Positions 25,327-33,716 of a DNA stretch of 64,000 bases are shown piece after piece. Source of the DNA: Haladaptatus salinisoli (GTDB taxonomy: Archaea; Halobacteriota; Halobacteria; Halobacteriales; Haladaptataceae); contig NZ_CP085327.1 in assembly GCF_020614375.1 (NCBI RefSeq), forward strand, positions 1,178,001-1,242,000, in the 5' to 3' direction. The notes under the pieces are model-generated. The model was not told the origin of the DNA, made no database searches, and saw only the letters and a program-made list of their open reading frames with translations. The position numbers and the translations under genes were made by a program. How positions within the stretch are numbered: the first letter of the stretch is position 1; each line of letters begins with the position of its first letter.

Positions 25327-26021
25327 GCGGACAGATACCTCCGGAGGCGGTCGTCGTCCGCCGAGACGCCGTCCGCGTTCCCCTCGTCGACGACGCGACC
25401 GTTGTCGAGGACGTAGAACCGGTCCGCGAGGTCGAACGCCAGCGGGAGGTTCTGCTCGACCAGCAGGAGCGTCGTGTCGGCGGCCGCCTCGGACAGCGCC
25501 TCGGCGACCGCCTCGACGGCGAGCGGGGCGAGTCCCTCGCTCGGTTCGTCCACCAGCAGTATCTCGTTCTCGCCGACGAGGCCGCGGGCCAGCGCGAGCA
25601 TCTGCTGTTGCCCGCCGCTCAGGTTCCCGGCGTCGCGCGAGCGGTGCTCCCGCAGGTCGGGAAACGTCTCGAAGGCGAGTTCGAGGGCGGCGGCCTCGTC
25701 GTTTCCGTCGGGCACCGCGACGCGGACGTTCTCCTCGACCGATAGCTGGGTGAAGACGCGGCGCTCCTCGGGAATCCAGCCGACGCCCATCGCCGCGACC
25801 TCGTGGGTTCGTTTGCCGACCAGTTCCGTCCCGCGGAACCGAACGCTCCCGGTTCTGGGCGGCGTCAGTTGGAGGACGGTTCGGAGCGTCGTCGTCTTGC
25901 CGACGCCGTTCCGCCCGACGAGGGCGACCACCTCGCCCGACTCGATCTCCATCGAGACGCCCTCCAGCACGTGGCTCTCGCCGTAGTACGTGTGGACGTC
26001 TTCGACGGCGAGGAGGCTCAC
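25323..26021 (-). CDS. livF: ABC transporter ATP-binding protein LivF
   Basis: This 232-residue ATPase starts at GTG 26021. Walker A is GRNGVGKTT, the Q-loop region is GWIPEERRVFTQLSVEENV, the signature is NLSGGQQQMLALAR and Walker B is ILLVDEPSEGLAP, with the switch His region LLLVEQN. The short length and EERRVFTQLSVEENL type sequence are typical of LivF rather than LivG. GTGA overlap with livG and ATGA overlap with livH couple translation across the operon. Confidence 0.94.
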   Translation of the reverse strand: MSLLAVEDVHTYYGESHVLEGVSMEIESGEVVALVGRNGVGKTTTLRTVLQLTPPRTGSVRFRGTELVGKRTHEVAAMGVGWIPEERRVFTQLSVEENVRVAVPDGNDEAAALELAFETFPDLREHRSRDAGNLSGGQQQMLALARGLVGENEILLVDEPSEGLAPLAVEAVAEALSEAAADTTLLLVEQNLPLAFDLADRFYVLDNGRVVDEGNADGVSADDDRLRRYLSA

Positions 26022-26788
26022 GCGACGCCCTCCCGCCCGGACTCGTAGCCGCCGAGGTAGGCGCTCTGAACGTCGGGGTCGTCGCGCACGTCGTCCGGCG
26101 ACCCGTCGGCGATGACGGACCCCTGATTCAACACGACGATGCGGTCGCTGACGCGCATCACGATGTCCGTGTTGTGCTCGACGAGCAGGACGGCGTGGTC
26201 GCTCGCCACGTCCTCGATGAGGTCGATTATCCCGCCGACGCTCTCCGAGGAGACGCCCGCGTTCGGTTCGTCCAGCAGGAGCACGTCGGGGTCGCCCGCG
26301 AGCGCGATGGCGACCTCCAACTGGCGCAACTCGCCGTGGCTGAGATTCTGCGCCGTCGTCTCCGCGTACCGCGCGAGTTCGACGCGCTCCAGAATCGCGC
26401 GGGCCTCCTCGACGTGCGCCTCGAACGCGCCCGCGTTTCGCCAGAAGTTCGCCGACCCGTCGCCGTGGGCCTGCACCGCGACGCGGACGTTTTCGAGGAC
26501 GGTGCTCGTCGGAAAGACGTTCGTTATCTGGTAGGAGCGGTGGAGACCGAGACCGGCGGTTTCGTGCGGCGGCGTCGCCGTCACGTCGCGCCACTCGCCG
26601 CCGGTTCGAAGCTCGATGGTTCCCTCCGTCGGGGAGAGCACGCCGGTCAGGAGGTTGAAGAACGTCGTCTTTCCCGCGCCGTTCAGACCGATGAGCGAAC
26701 AGAGTTCGTCCTCGCCGAGCGAAAAATCGACGTCGTCGACGGCGACCAGTCCGCCGAATCGTTTCGTTAGCCCCGTGGTTCGGAGCAT
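26018..26788 (-). CDS. livG: ABC transporter ATP-binding protein LivG
   Basis: This 256-residue ATPase begins MLRTTGLTKRFGGLVAVDDVDF. Walker A is GLNGAGKTTFFNLLTG, the Q-loop is HRSYQITNVFP, the signature is NLSHGELRQLEVAIALA and Walker B is VLLLDEPNAGVS, followed by HAVLLVEHNTDIV. The longer insert between Walker A and the Q-loop is characteristic of LivG. It lies one base after the stop of the substrate-binding protein gene, so it is the second gene of the operon. Confidence 0.94.
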   Translation of the reverse strand: MLRTTGLTKRFGGLVAVDDVDFSLGEDELCSLIGLNGAGKTTFFNLLTGVLSPTEGTIELRTGGEWRDVTATPPHETAGLGLHRSYQITNVFPTSTVLENVRVAVQAHGDGSANFWRNAGAFEAHVEEARAILERVELARYAETTAQNLSHGELRQLEVAIALAGDPDVLLLDEPNAGVSSESVGGIIDLIEDVASDHAVLLVEHNTDIVMRVSDRIVVLNQGSVIADGSPDDVRDDPDVQSAYLGGYESGREGVA

Positions 26789-26789
26789 G

Positions 26790-28196
26790 CTAGAGCGAGC
26801 ACGACATCCCGTCGGTTCCCTTCGGAATCGTCGCCTGTTTGCCCTCGATGGTGGCGAGGGGTTCGCCGGGCATGACGGCGGCGTTCCAGTTGTCCGACCA
26901 CTCGTCGGTCGTCGGGATGGGGGTGGCGACGGTCATCGACGACCGAGCCTGGTTGTTGTACCGCTGGAAGACGTAGCCGCCCTCGCCCTTCGGGGTGTCC
27001 CTGACGGTCATGCCGCGCATCGCTTCGGCGACGTCGGTTCCCTTCGTGGAACCGCTCTCTCGGACGCCCTGGACGATGGCCGACGCCGCCGTGAACGTCC
27101 CCGAGGTGAACAGGTCGGGGACGACGCCGTAGGCCTTCGTGTAGTCGTCCACGAACTTCGAGTTGATCTCGTTGTCGTACTGGTTCCAGTGGTATCGGGT
27201 CGTGAACGGGCCGAGTTTGGCCGAGCGTATCTTCTCCTTCGTGAGCGGTTTCCCGAGCACCTTCTCCATCGTCTGGCCGACGATCCGGTTCGTTATCTGG
27301 GTGGCGAAGCCGCCGAAGACGCGGAAGTCGTAGTCGCCGGAAAGGAACTCGGTGAAGAGGTTCGGGAGCGTGGCGACGGTGAATCCGCCGACGATACCCT
27401 GTGCGCCCGCCTGTTGGGCGTTGTCGAGCAGCCCCTTCCACTCGGGGTGACCCTGCGGGACGAACTTCTTCCCGACTATCTCCACGCCCTCGTCTTCGAG
27501 GACCTGTTCGTAGTTGTTGACGACGGCCTTGCCGAAACTGTAGTCCGCCCCGAACAGGTACACCTTCTTCACGTCCGTCCGCTTCGCGACGTACTTCCCG
27601 CCGCTCCGGGCGTCCATCGCGGTGTTCTCGCTCGCCCTGAAGACGAGTTCGCCGCACGTCTCGCCGTTCGCGGTGATGTCGGCGGACGCCGCCGGCCCCG
27701 CGACGTAGGGGACGCCCGCCGTCTTCGCCACCGTGTTGATGACGCGGGTCGCCGCCGAGGACGACGCGCAGCCGAAGAGGACGTCCACGTTCTGATCCTT
27801 CACGAGGTTCGTCGCCAGTTGCTGGGCCTTCTGGGCCGAAAAGCCGGTGTCGCGGACGTACAGTTCGAAGTCCACGTCGCCGACCGAGACGGTCGTCTTC
27901 CCGCTCTTCACGCCCGTCTTCGGCGTCGCGTTCGCCTTGTACGCGAGGCCGGAGAGGAACCCCCAGAGGCTCTGTTGTCCGTAGTACTTCAGGTCGCCGG
28001 AGATGGGCTGTAAGACGCCGACCTTGACCGCGCCGGAGACGTTCTTCGTCGTCGTCCGATTCGTCATACCGCCGGTTCCTCCGTTGGTTGTCGTGTCGTC
28101 GCCATCGTTGTTTCCGGTACACCCTGCTAGTCCGGCCACCCCGATAGTACCCGCCGAAACGAGCACGTCCCGCCGCCGGAGTCCATGGTTTGCCAT
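26790..28196 (-). CDS. ABC transporter substrate-binding protein (LivK type), Tat lipoprotein
   Basis: This 468-residue protein has the twin-arginine signal LRRRDVLVSAGTIGVAGLAGC with a lipobox (LAGC), so it is exported folded and lipid-anchored. The mature part is a type I periplasmic-binding-fold receptor: VKVGVLQPISGDLKYYGQQS at its start and ASSSAATRVINTVAKTAGVPYV in the hinge region. Liv-type receptors bind branched-chain amino acids but also aromatic acids, amides or short acids. The ATG at 28196 is preferred over 28274 because the Tat motif follows at the proper distance. It is the first gene of the liv operon, behind operator A. Confidence 0.9.
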   Translation of the reverse strand: MANHGLRRRDVLVSAGTIGVAGLAGCTGNNDGDDTTTNGGTGGMTNRTTTKNVSGAVKVGVLQPISGDLKYYGQQSLWGFLSGLAYKANATPKTGVKSGKTTVSVGDVDFELYVRDTGFSAQKAQQLATNLVKDQNVDVLFGCASSSAATRVINTVAKTAGVPYVAGPAASADITANGETCGELVFRASENTAMDARSGGKYVAKRTDVKKVYLFGADYSFGKAVVNNYEQVLEDEGVEIVGKKFVPQGHPEWKGLLDNAQQAGAQGIVGGFTVATLPNLFTEFLSGDYDFRVFGGFATQITNRIVGQTMEKVLGKPLTKEKIRSAKLGPFTTRYHWNQYDNEINSKFVDDYTKAYGVVPDLFTSGTFTAASAIVQGVRESGSTKGTDVAEAMRGMTVRDTPKGEGGYVFQRYNNQARSSMTVATPIPTTDEWSDNWNAAVMPGEPLATIEGKQATIPKGTDGMSCSL

Positions 28197-28234
28197 GACG
28201 TGTGTAATCGGTACCAGAAACGGCAAATACTGCT

Positions 28235-28250
28235 GGGTTAACATGTGAAC
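28235..28250 (+). promoter_or_regulatory. Operator A of the liv island
   Basis: GGGTTAACATGTGAAC. Bases 28237-28250 are a near-perfect palindrome with one mismatched pair. The site lies 39 nt upstream of the livK-type start on the minus strand, just upstream of a TATTTG box. Operators B and C are related copies. Confidence 0.6.
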
Positions 28251-28268
28251 GGACGCCGCGACCCCGCG

Positions 28269-28284
28269 GTTCACATATCAACCC
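28269..28284 (-). promoter_or_regulatory. Operator B of the liv island
   Basis: GTTCACATATCAACCC on the plus strand, which is the inverted form of operator A, 34 bp away centre to centre. It lies 36 nt upstream of the SDR start and directly before an AT-rich CAATTTTCC that can serve as TATA element. Confidence 0.58.
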
Positions 28285-28319
28285 GCCAATTTTCCACCGT
28301 TCCGGCCGCCTACGAGAAC

Positions 28320-29171
28320 GTGACAGACGACCGCGTAACACCGCCCGACTTCGACCCCGAGGAGGTACTGCACCCCGACGACGACCGCTTCGACCCGGAG
28401 AACGTCGCCATCGTGACGGGCGCGGCGTCCGGCATCGGGCGGGCGACCGCGCTCGCGCTCGCCGCGAACGACCTCACGGTCCTCGGCTGCGACGTGGACG
28501 ACGACGGACTCGACGCGACGGTCGCCCGGGCCGACGAACTGGGTCTCGCGGGGCGCGTCGAGACGGTCGCCGCGAATCTCACCGAGTCGGCGCACGTCGA
28601 CCGAGTCGTCGCCCGCGCGGCGGACGCGGGGGCGGTGACGTTCCTCGCCAACGTCGCCGGACTGCAACACATCGACCCCATCGACGAGTTTCCGACCGAG
28701 CGGTTCGACCTGCTCCACGACGTGATGGTGCGCGCGCCGTTTCTGCTGGCGAAAGCCTGCCTCCCGCACATGCGCGCGAGCGACGGCGGGTGCATCGGCA
28801 ACATGGCCTCGGTGCACGGCCGCTACGTCACCGCCGACAAGGTCGCCTACAACGTCTCGAAGTTCGGGATTCGCGGCCTCACCCAGTCCATCGCGGCCGA
28901 GGGGGAGGGCGCGGTTCGCGCGTTCTCGGTCAGCACCGGGTACGTGAAGACGCCGCTCGTGACCGAGCAGATTCCGGACACCGCCGAGCAGCGCGGCATC
29001 TCCGTGGACGAAGTCGTCGAAGACGTGATGCTCGGTCAGTCGCGCACGAAGGAGATGATGACGCCGCTGGACGTGGCGAACCTGTTCGTCTTCGGCTTCT
29101 CGAAGCACGCCCGGCACCTGAACGGCGGCGACCTGCTGTTCGACGGCGGGATGACGCTGACCTATGGCTGA
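28320..29171 (+). CDS. Short-chain dehydrogenase (3-hydroxybutyrate dehydrogenase-like)
   Basis: This 283-residue classical SDR starts at GTG 28320. Cofactor loop TGAASGIG, CDVDDDG acid after beta-2 favouring NAD, catalytic Ser in NMASVHGRY, YxxxK in YNVSK, and TGYVKTPLVTEQI in the substrate lid. The SVHG, TPLVxxQI and C-terminal GGDLLFDGGMT segments resemble D-3-hydroxybutyrate dehydrogenases, so a 3-hydroxyacid or 3-hydroxyacyl substrate is likely. It is divergent from the liv operon with operators A and B between them. It ends one base before the convergent Bat-type regulator. Confidence 0.85.
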   Translation: MTDDRVTPPDFDPEEVLHPDDDRFDPENVAIVTGAASGIGRATALALAANDLTVLGCDVDDDGLDATVARADELGLAGRVETVAANLTESAHVDRVVARAADAGAVTFLANVAGLQHIDPIDEFPTERFDLLHDVMVRAPFLLAKACLPHMRASDGGCIGNMASVHGRYVTADKVAYNVSKFGIRGLTQSIAAEGEGAVRAFSVSTGYVKTPLVTEQIPDTAEQRGISVDEVVEDVMLGQSRTKEMMTPLDVANLFVFGFSKHARHLNGGDLLFDGGMTLTYG

Positions 29172-29172
29172 G

Positions 29173-29874
29173 TCAGTCGAGCAGTTCCAGCGCCTCCACG
29201 ACGCGCTCTATCATCTTCCGCTGGCCGCGGCGCAGGTTCTTGGAGACGGCGGGCTTCGAGACGCCGAACTCGTCGGCCAGCGTGCCGAGGGTCGCCGAGC
29301 GCGGACTCTGGAAGTAGCCGTCCTTGACGGCGTGTTCCAGCGTTTCGCGCTCCACGTCCGAGAGGTCGCGGCAGCCCTCGATGAGCGCCATCGCGGCGCC
29401 CGCGTTCTGCACGAAGTTCCGGAGGTCCGGCAGGTCGGGGTTCTCCCGCGAGACGACGTCGAACTCGTTCTTCCACTCGAGTTGGGAGAGGGCGTCGTCG
29501 GCGACGTCCTCGTGGTCGAACCCGACGTGCCAGAGTTCGCGGCCGCCCTCGATGTAGAACGGTCCAGTGATGTAGCCGTCGTGGTCGCGGATGGCTCGCA
29601 TCGCCTCCGTCTGGCCGATGGTCGTCCGGATGTGCGCGACGTTGTCCCGCTTCGAGAGCAGGGTGCAATCGCGCATGTTGTCGTGGTCGCGGAGCGCCCG
29701 CAACCCCTGTTCGAGTTCGTTCCGGTCGTCGCCCTCCACGACGAGACGAGTCTCCAGCGTCTCGGCCGCCCGGTCGAAGTCCCAGTGAACCGCCGAGTAC
29801 GCCACCTCGTAGTCGTCCGACGTATCGATGAACGGGCAGTCGTACTGCTCCATGTCCATCGTGATATCTATCAT
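29173..29874 (-). CDS. Bat-type helix-turn-helix regulator
   Basis: This 233-residue protein ends with the HTH_10 (bacterio-opsin activator type) domain: LEHAVKDGYFQSPRSATLGTLADEFGVSKPAVSKNLRRGQRKM. The N-terminal 150 residues form the sensor-like region usual in this family. It is located between the SDR and acyl-CoA ligase genes, so it is the most probable local regulator of the island. A TATTTTATC box (29914-29922, minus strand) lies about 40 nt before the ATG, giving a short leader. Internal ATGs at residues 6 and 8 are alternatives. Confidence 0.85.
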   Translation of the reverse strand: MIDITMDMEQYDCPFIDTSDDYEVAYSAVHWDFDRAAETLETRLVVEGDDRNELEQGLRALRDHDNMRDCTLLSKRDNVAHIRTTIGQTEAMRAIRDHDGYITGPFYIEGGRELWHVGFDHEDVADDALSQLEWKNEFDVVSRENPDLPDLRNFVQNAGAAMALIEGCRDLSDVERETLEHAVKDGYFQSPRSATLGTLADEFGVSKPAVSKNLRRGQRKMIERVVEALELLD

Positions 29875-29931
29875 GCTCGTTATCCTTGCTAGCGGTGAAC
29901 ATACGTAAGTCAGGATAAAATACTTTCCCTC

Positions 29932-31512
29932 CTACTCACCGAACGTAGATTTTACCGCCTCGCGGTCGATCTTCGACGGACCGCTCGTCGGCATCTCGTC
30001 CACGAACGCGAGGCGTCGAGGGCGCTTGAACCGGGCGAGTCGCCCGTCGAGGAAGGATTCGAGTTCCGGGAGCGTGAGCGACTCGTCGCCTTCCACCACC
30101 GCCTTGCCGACGTGCCCCCACTTCTCGTCGGGGACGCCGACGACGACGACCTCCTCGACTTTCGGGTGGTCGGCGACGGCGTCCTCAACCTCGGCGGGGT
30201 AGACGTTCTCGCCGCCGCTGACGAACAGGTTCTTCTTGCGCCCCTCGATGTAGAGGTAGCCGTCGTCGTCAACGCGCGCCAAATCGCCCGTCGAAACCCA
30301 GTTCCCGAACGTCTCCTCGCTCTCGTCCGGACTCCGCCAGTACCGGTCGGCGGCGTGCGGCGAGGCCAGTTCGAGTTCGCCGACGTCGCCCGGCGGGAGG
30401 GGGTCGCCCGAGTCGTCGACGACCCGGGCGTCCACGTGCATCGCGGGAACGCCGACGCTATCGGCTTTCTCCCGGGGCCAGCCGTCCGGCATGGTGAAGT
30501 TGTTCGGCCCGCACTCGGTGAGACCGTACCCCTGCGAGAGGTCGACGCCGCGCTCCCACCACGCTTCCATGACCGAGCGGCGGCACGGGCCGCCCCCGCT
30601 CTTGGCGAATCGCAAGGTCGAGAGGTCGGCGTCGTCCCAGCGGTCGTGCCGGCACATCATCCGCAGGACGGCGGGCACCGCGACGAGCACGGTGACGCCC
30701 TCCGACTCGACGAGGCGGAGCACCGATTCGGGGTCGAACTCGCGGGCGACGATCACCCGCGCGCCGAGGTGGAAGAGCGGAACCGTGAGGACGTTCCAGC
30801 CGCCGGTGTGAAACATCGGGAACACCATGGGCGTCGCGTCCTCGGGGCGCAGACCCCACGCGGTGATGGTGTTGAACGAGTTCCACAGTATCGAGCCGTG
30901 CGTGACGACCGTCTCCTTCGGCACACCCGTCGAACCCCCGGTGTGGAGAAGGAGGTGCGGGTCGGCCATCGACGCGGCCGCCGTCTCGACGGGCGAGTCG
31001 TCGGCCGGGAGCGCGTCGTCCCACGACGGCCACTCGGCGCGGTCTTCCGCCGCGCCGTCCTCCCCCGCGCCGCTCGTCCCGCCGGTCGAGAGCGAGTACA
31101 CCGAACAGTCGAACTCGCGCGAGTCGTGCGAGAGCGCCGCGGCCGCCAGGTCGGCGAACGGTTCCTCGACGACGAGCGAGGCGGGGTCGACCTCGTTCAG
31201 CAACTCGACCAGTTCGGGGGCGGCGAGGCGGTGCGAGAGCGGCGCGAGCACGCCGCCCGTCTTCCCCGCGGCGAAGAACAGGTCGACCAACTCCGGGCGG
31301 TTGCGCGAGACCGCGGCGACCCGCCCGCCGTCGCGGACGCCCTCGTCGCGGAGCAGGCGGGCGGCGCGGTTCGCGCGCCGGTCGAGTTCGCGGTAGGTGT
31401 ATCGCTCGCCCGTCGTCGCGTCGACGAGGCCGACCCGCTCGGGGGAGAGTCGGGCGCGCCTCTCGCTCCACGCGCCGACCCAGTCGTACGGTCGCCCGGG
31501 GTGCTCAGGCAT
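29932..31512 (-). CDS. Acyl-CoA synthetase, class I AMP-forming
   Basis: This is a 526-residue ANL enzyme. The phosphate-binding loop is LLLHTGGSTGVPKETVVTH, motif II is QGYGLTECGPNN, motif III is WVSTGDLARVDDDGYLYIEGRKKN, and the C-terminal catalytic Lys is in GPSKIDR. It activates a carboxylic acid to acyl-AMP and then acyl-CoA in the cytoplasm. Its ATG lies 8 nt inside the end of the alpha/beta hydrolase gene, so both are co-transcribed on the minus strand. The neighbouring importer suggests the acid is taken up from outside. Confidence 0.92.
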   Translation of the reverse strand: MPEHPGRPYDWVGAWSERRARLSPERVGLVDATTGERYTYRELDRRANRAARLLRDEGVRDGGRVAAVSRNRPELVDLFFAAGKTGGVLAPLSHRLAAPELVELLNEVDPASLVVEEPFADLAAAALSHDSREFDCSVYSLSTGGTSGAGEDGAAEDRAEWPSWDDALPADDSPVETAAASMADPHLLLHTGGSTGVPKETVVTHGSILWNSFNTITAWGLRPEDATPMVFPMFHTGGWNVLTVPLFHLGARVIVAREFDPESVLRLVESEGVTVLVAVPAVLRMMCRHDRWDDADLSTLRFAKSGGGPCRRSVMEAWWERGVDLSQGYGLTECGPNNFTMPDGWPREKADSVGVPAMHVDARVVDDSGDPLPPGDVGELELASPHAADRYWRSPDESEETFGNWVSTGDLARVDDDGYLYIEGRKKNLFVSGGENVYPAEVEDAVADHPKVEEVVVVGVPDEKWGHVGKAVVEGDESLTLPELESFLDGRLARFKRPRRLAFVDEMPTSGPSKIDREAVKSTFGE

Positions 31513-32308
31513 CGTTCAGGAACTCCGCGATTCGGTCGTTGACGGCGTCGGCTCGCTCGATGAAAAAGAGGTGCGAGCCTCCGTCGAACAGTTCGAGTTC
31601 GGCGTCGGGCAGTCGGTCGCGGAGTACGCGGGCGTTCTCGACGGGCAGGACGCGGTCGTCGGTGCCGTGGGCGACCAGCACCGGAACGTCGATTTCGTCC
31701 AGTCGGTCGCTCGCGTCGAAGTTCGCCACGCCCGCCGCCTGCGCTCTCCGGGCGTCGTCCGACGCGTCGCCGGCGAGTCGCCGGTCCACGATGTCGGCGA
31801 GCAGGTCGTCGTTCGCCTCGGCGAACTCGTCGGTGAGGGCCGGGGCCATCTTGTACCGAATCGCCTCGCGCTCGTCGTACCCCTCGGGAACGTCGAACAT
31901 CCGCGCCCGCGTCTCCGGGGGCGTCGGCGCGGCGTCGTCGCCGCCCGGCGACGTGCACAACAGCACGAGCGACTTCGCCCGGTCGTACTCGACGGCGTAC
32001 CGCTGAGCTATCATCCCGCCCATGCTCGCCCCGACGACGTGCGCCGAGTCGACGCCGAGGTCGGCGAGGACGCTCTCGAGGTCGTTCGCCATCTCCGCGA
32101 CGGAGTACGGACCGTCCGGCGCGTCGGAGTCCCCCGTCCCGCGGTTGTCCCAGACGACGGCGCGGTACTCCGCTTCGAAGCGCGCTCGCTGCCAGCGCCA
32201 CATCCACCGGCCGTAGCCGAGCCCTTCGACGAAGACGACCGGGTCGGCGTCCGGCGGCCCGCTCTCCTCGTAGTAGAGCGAGACGCCGCCGTTGTCAGCA
32301 AATGGCAT
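31505..32308 (-). CDS. Alpha/beta hydrolase
   Basis: This 267-residue protein has the hydrolase fold: oxyanion loop FVEGLGYGRWMW, WDNRGTGDSDAPDG, nucleophile elbow VVGASMGGMIAQ (Ser), DDRVLPVENA with the acid, and GSHLFF with the catalytic His. Layout and length match 3-oxoadipate enol-lactonase-like and acyl-hydrolase relatives. Together with the acyl-CoA ligase it forms a two-gene unit. The intergenic region to maoC carries operator C, 38 nt upstream of this ATG. The substrate is unknown. Confidence 0.88.
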   Translation of the reverse strand: MPFADNGGVSLYYEESGPPDADPVVFVEGLGYGRWMWRWQRARFEAEYRAVVWDNRGTGDSDAPDGPYSVAEMANDLESVLADLGVDSAHVVGASMGGMIAQRYAVEYDRAKSLVLLCTSPGGDDAAPTPPETRARMFDVPEGYDEREAIRYKMAPALTDEFAEANDDLLADIVDRRLAGDASDDARRAQAAGVANFDASDRLDEIDVPVLVAHGTDDRVLPVENARVLRDRLPDAELELFDGGSHLFFIERADAVNDRIAEFLNDA

Positions 32309-32345
32309 GGGTAAAGCGACGCGAGAGCGCGTAATCAACCCCTTG

Positions 32346-32361
32346 TTTCACATGTTAACCC
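32346..32361 (-). promoter_or_regulatory. Operator C of the liv island
   Basis: TTTCACATGTTAACCC on the plus strand. Its reverse complement differs from operator A at one of 16 positions. It sits 35 nt before the maoC ATG and 38 nt before the divergent hydrolase ATG. A further half site ATCAACCC is at 32334-32341. Confidence 0.58.
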
Positions 32362-32395
32362 GGCGATTCATCCGGACGAACGCCGTGGTTCGCGT

Positions 32396-32788
32396 ATGCC
32401 AATCGCATCCGTCGGCGATTCGACAGAGAGCGCGCTCGAAGCGACGCAGGAACGCATCGACCGGTTCGCGGCCCTGACCGGCGACGACAACCCGCTGCAC
32501 GTCGACGCCGACTACGCGGAAGACGGACTCTTCGGCGGGCGCGTGGCGCACGGCGCGCTCACGGCGAGCGTCGTCAGCGCGGCGCTCGTACGCCTCGACG
32601 GCGACATCGTCTACCTCTCGCAGAACCTCTCGTTCGAGAACCCGGTTCGACCCGGCGAGACGGTCACCGCGACCGCCACCGTGGTCGAGGATCTCGGCGA
32701 CGACAGACTCGGAATCGAGGTCGACGCGGAGACGGACAGATCGGTGCTCTCCGGGGAGGCGGTCGTTCTCTCGCTTCCGCACGAGTAG
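32396..32788 (+). CDS. MaoC-family (R)-specific enoyl-CoA hydratase
   Basis: This 130-residue single hot-dog domain has the MaoC hydratase motif FAALTGDDNPLHVDADYAEDG followed by FGGRVAHGAL; Asp and His of this motif are the catalytic pair. PhaJ-type members hydrate enoyl-CoA to (R)-3-hydroxyacyl-CoA, which would fit the 3-hydroxybutyrate-dehydrogenase-like SDR of the same island. The ATG at 32396 is about 27 nt from a GATTCAT element, suggesting a leaderless message. It is divergent from the hydrolase-ligase pair. Confidence 0.9.
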   Translation: MPIASVGDSTESALEATQERIDRFAALTGDDNPLHVDADYAEDGLFGGRVAHGALTASVVSAALVRLDGDIVYLSQNLSFENPVRPGETVTATATVVEDLGDDRLGIEVDAETDRSVLSGEAVVLSLPHE

Positions 32789-32863
32789 CGACGCGTTCGT
32801 CTCGGCTGGGCGCGATGAAGCGGCAAGAACTGATAAAGAGTTCCAGACGGAATCGAGGGGTGT

Positions 32864-33532
32864 ATGGCCGTCATCGGAGATTTCACCGTTCCGGCGGAGT
32901 CGTTCGCGCTCGACGCGGCGTTGGCCGACGCGCCGGATATGATAGTCCGGGCCGACCGCCTCGCCTCGCACAGCACCGAGGGCGTGCTCCCGTTTCTCTG
33001 GGCGACGAAGGGCGACTTCGAGACCTTCCGAGAAGCGTTGCGGAACGATTCGACGGTTAAGAGCGCGACCGTCGCCGCGGAGCGAAGCGGGAGCGTCCTG
33101 TACCAACTCAAGTGGAATCAGAACTTCGTCGACCTCATCAACGAGATGATAGACCAGCACGCGGCCATCGTCGAGGCCGACGCCCGCGCCGGAAGCTGGC
33201 GTCTGAAACTGCGGTTCACGGAGGAGGGGGAGGTTTCGTCGTTCCAGCGACACTTCTCTGATACGGGCGTCACGTTCGAGGTTAACCAGTTGTACCGCCC
33301 GGACGCGCCGCGACAGCGGGAGTACGACCTCACTCCGGAGCAGCGCGATACGCTGGTGACGGCGCTCGACAAGGGGTACTTCGAGATACCGCGCGACATC
33401 TCGATCGAGGAACTGGCCGACGAGTTCGGCATCTCGGCGAACGCCATCTCCCAGCGGATACGTCGGGGCTCCGCCAACCTCGTTCGGAACACGCTGACGA
33501 TCACCGCGGACCGAGAGCGCGACGAGGAGTGA
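32864..33532 (+). CDS. Bat-type helix-turn-helix regulator, first of a pair
   Basis: This 222-residue protein has an N-terminal sensor region (IGDFTVPAESFALDAAL, then STEGVLPFLWATKGDFETF) and the C-terminal HTH_10 domain: LDKGYFEIPRDISIEELADEFGISANAISQRIRRGSANLV. The target genes are unknown. It lies 75 nt downstream of maoC and 184 nt upstream of a paralog, and could belong to the liv island or act elsewhere. Confidence 0.85.
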   Translation: MAVIGDFTVPAESFALDAALADAPDMIVRADRLASHSTEGVLPFLWATKGDFETFREALRNDSTVKSATVAAERSGSVLYQLKWNQNFVDLINEMIDQHAAIVEADARAGSWRLKLRFTEEGEVSSFQRHFSDTGVTFEVNQLYRPDAPRQREYDLTPEQRDTLVTALDKGYFEIPRDISIEELADEFGISANAISQRIRRGSANLVRNTLTITADRERDEE

Positions 33533-33598
33533 ACCGTCTCGGGACCGACCCGCCTGTCCCTCGTCCCGCCGCCCGCCAGTTCGGTACGGTACCGCCTA

Positions 33599-33608
33599 CT
33601 TATAAAAG
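33599..33608 (+). promoter_or_regulatory. TATA box of the second Bat-type regulator
   Basis: CTTATAAAAG is a strong archaeal TATA element. The expected transcript start is near 33630, leaving a leader of about 85 nt before ATG 33717, unusually long for this genome. Confidence 0.6.
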
Positions 33609-33716
33609 ACGTTAATTGTGCGCCCGCGGCCTCTTGCGCGGACGGTGAGCAAGAACGGACGTGGAAAGCGCCTTACGAGAACCGCACGCGAACGCCGATG
33701 TCGTTCACTGCCGATC

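Noticed and set aside
29890..29905. A fourth island operator in front of the Bat-type regulator (GTGAACATACG)
   Set aside because: Only the GTGAAC half matches; the other half of the palindrome is absent.
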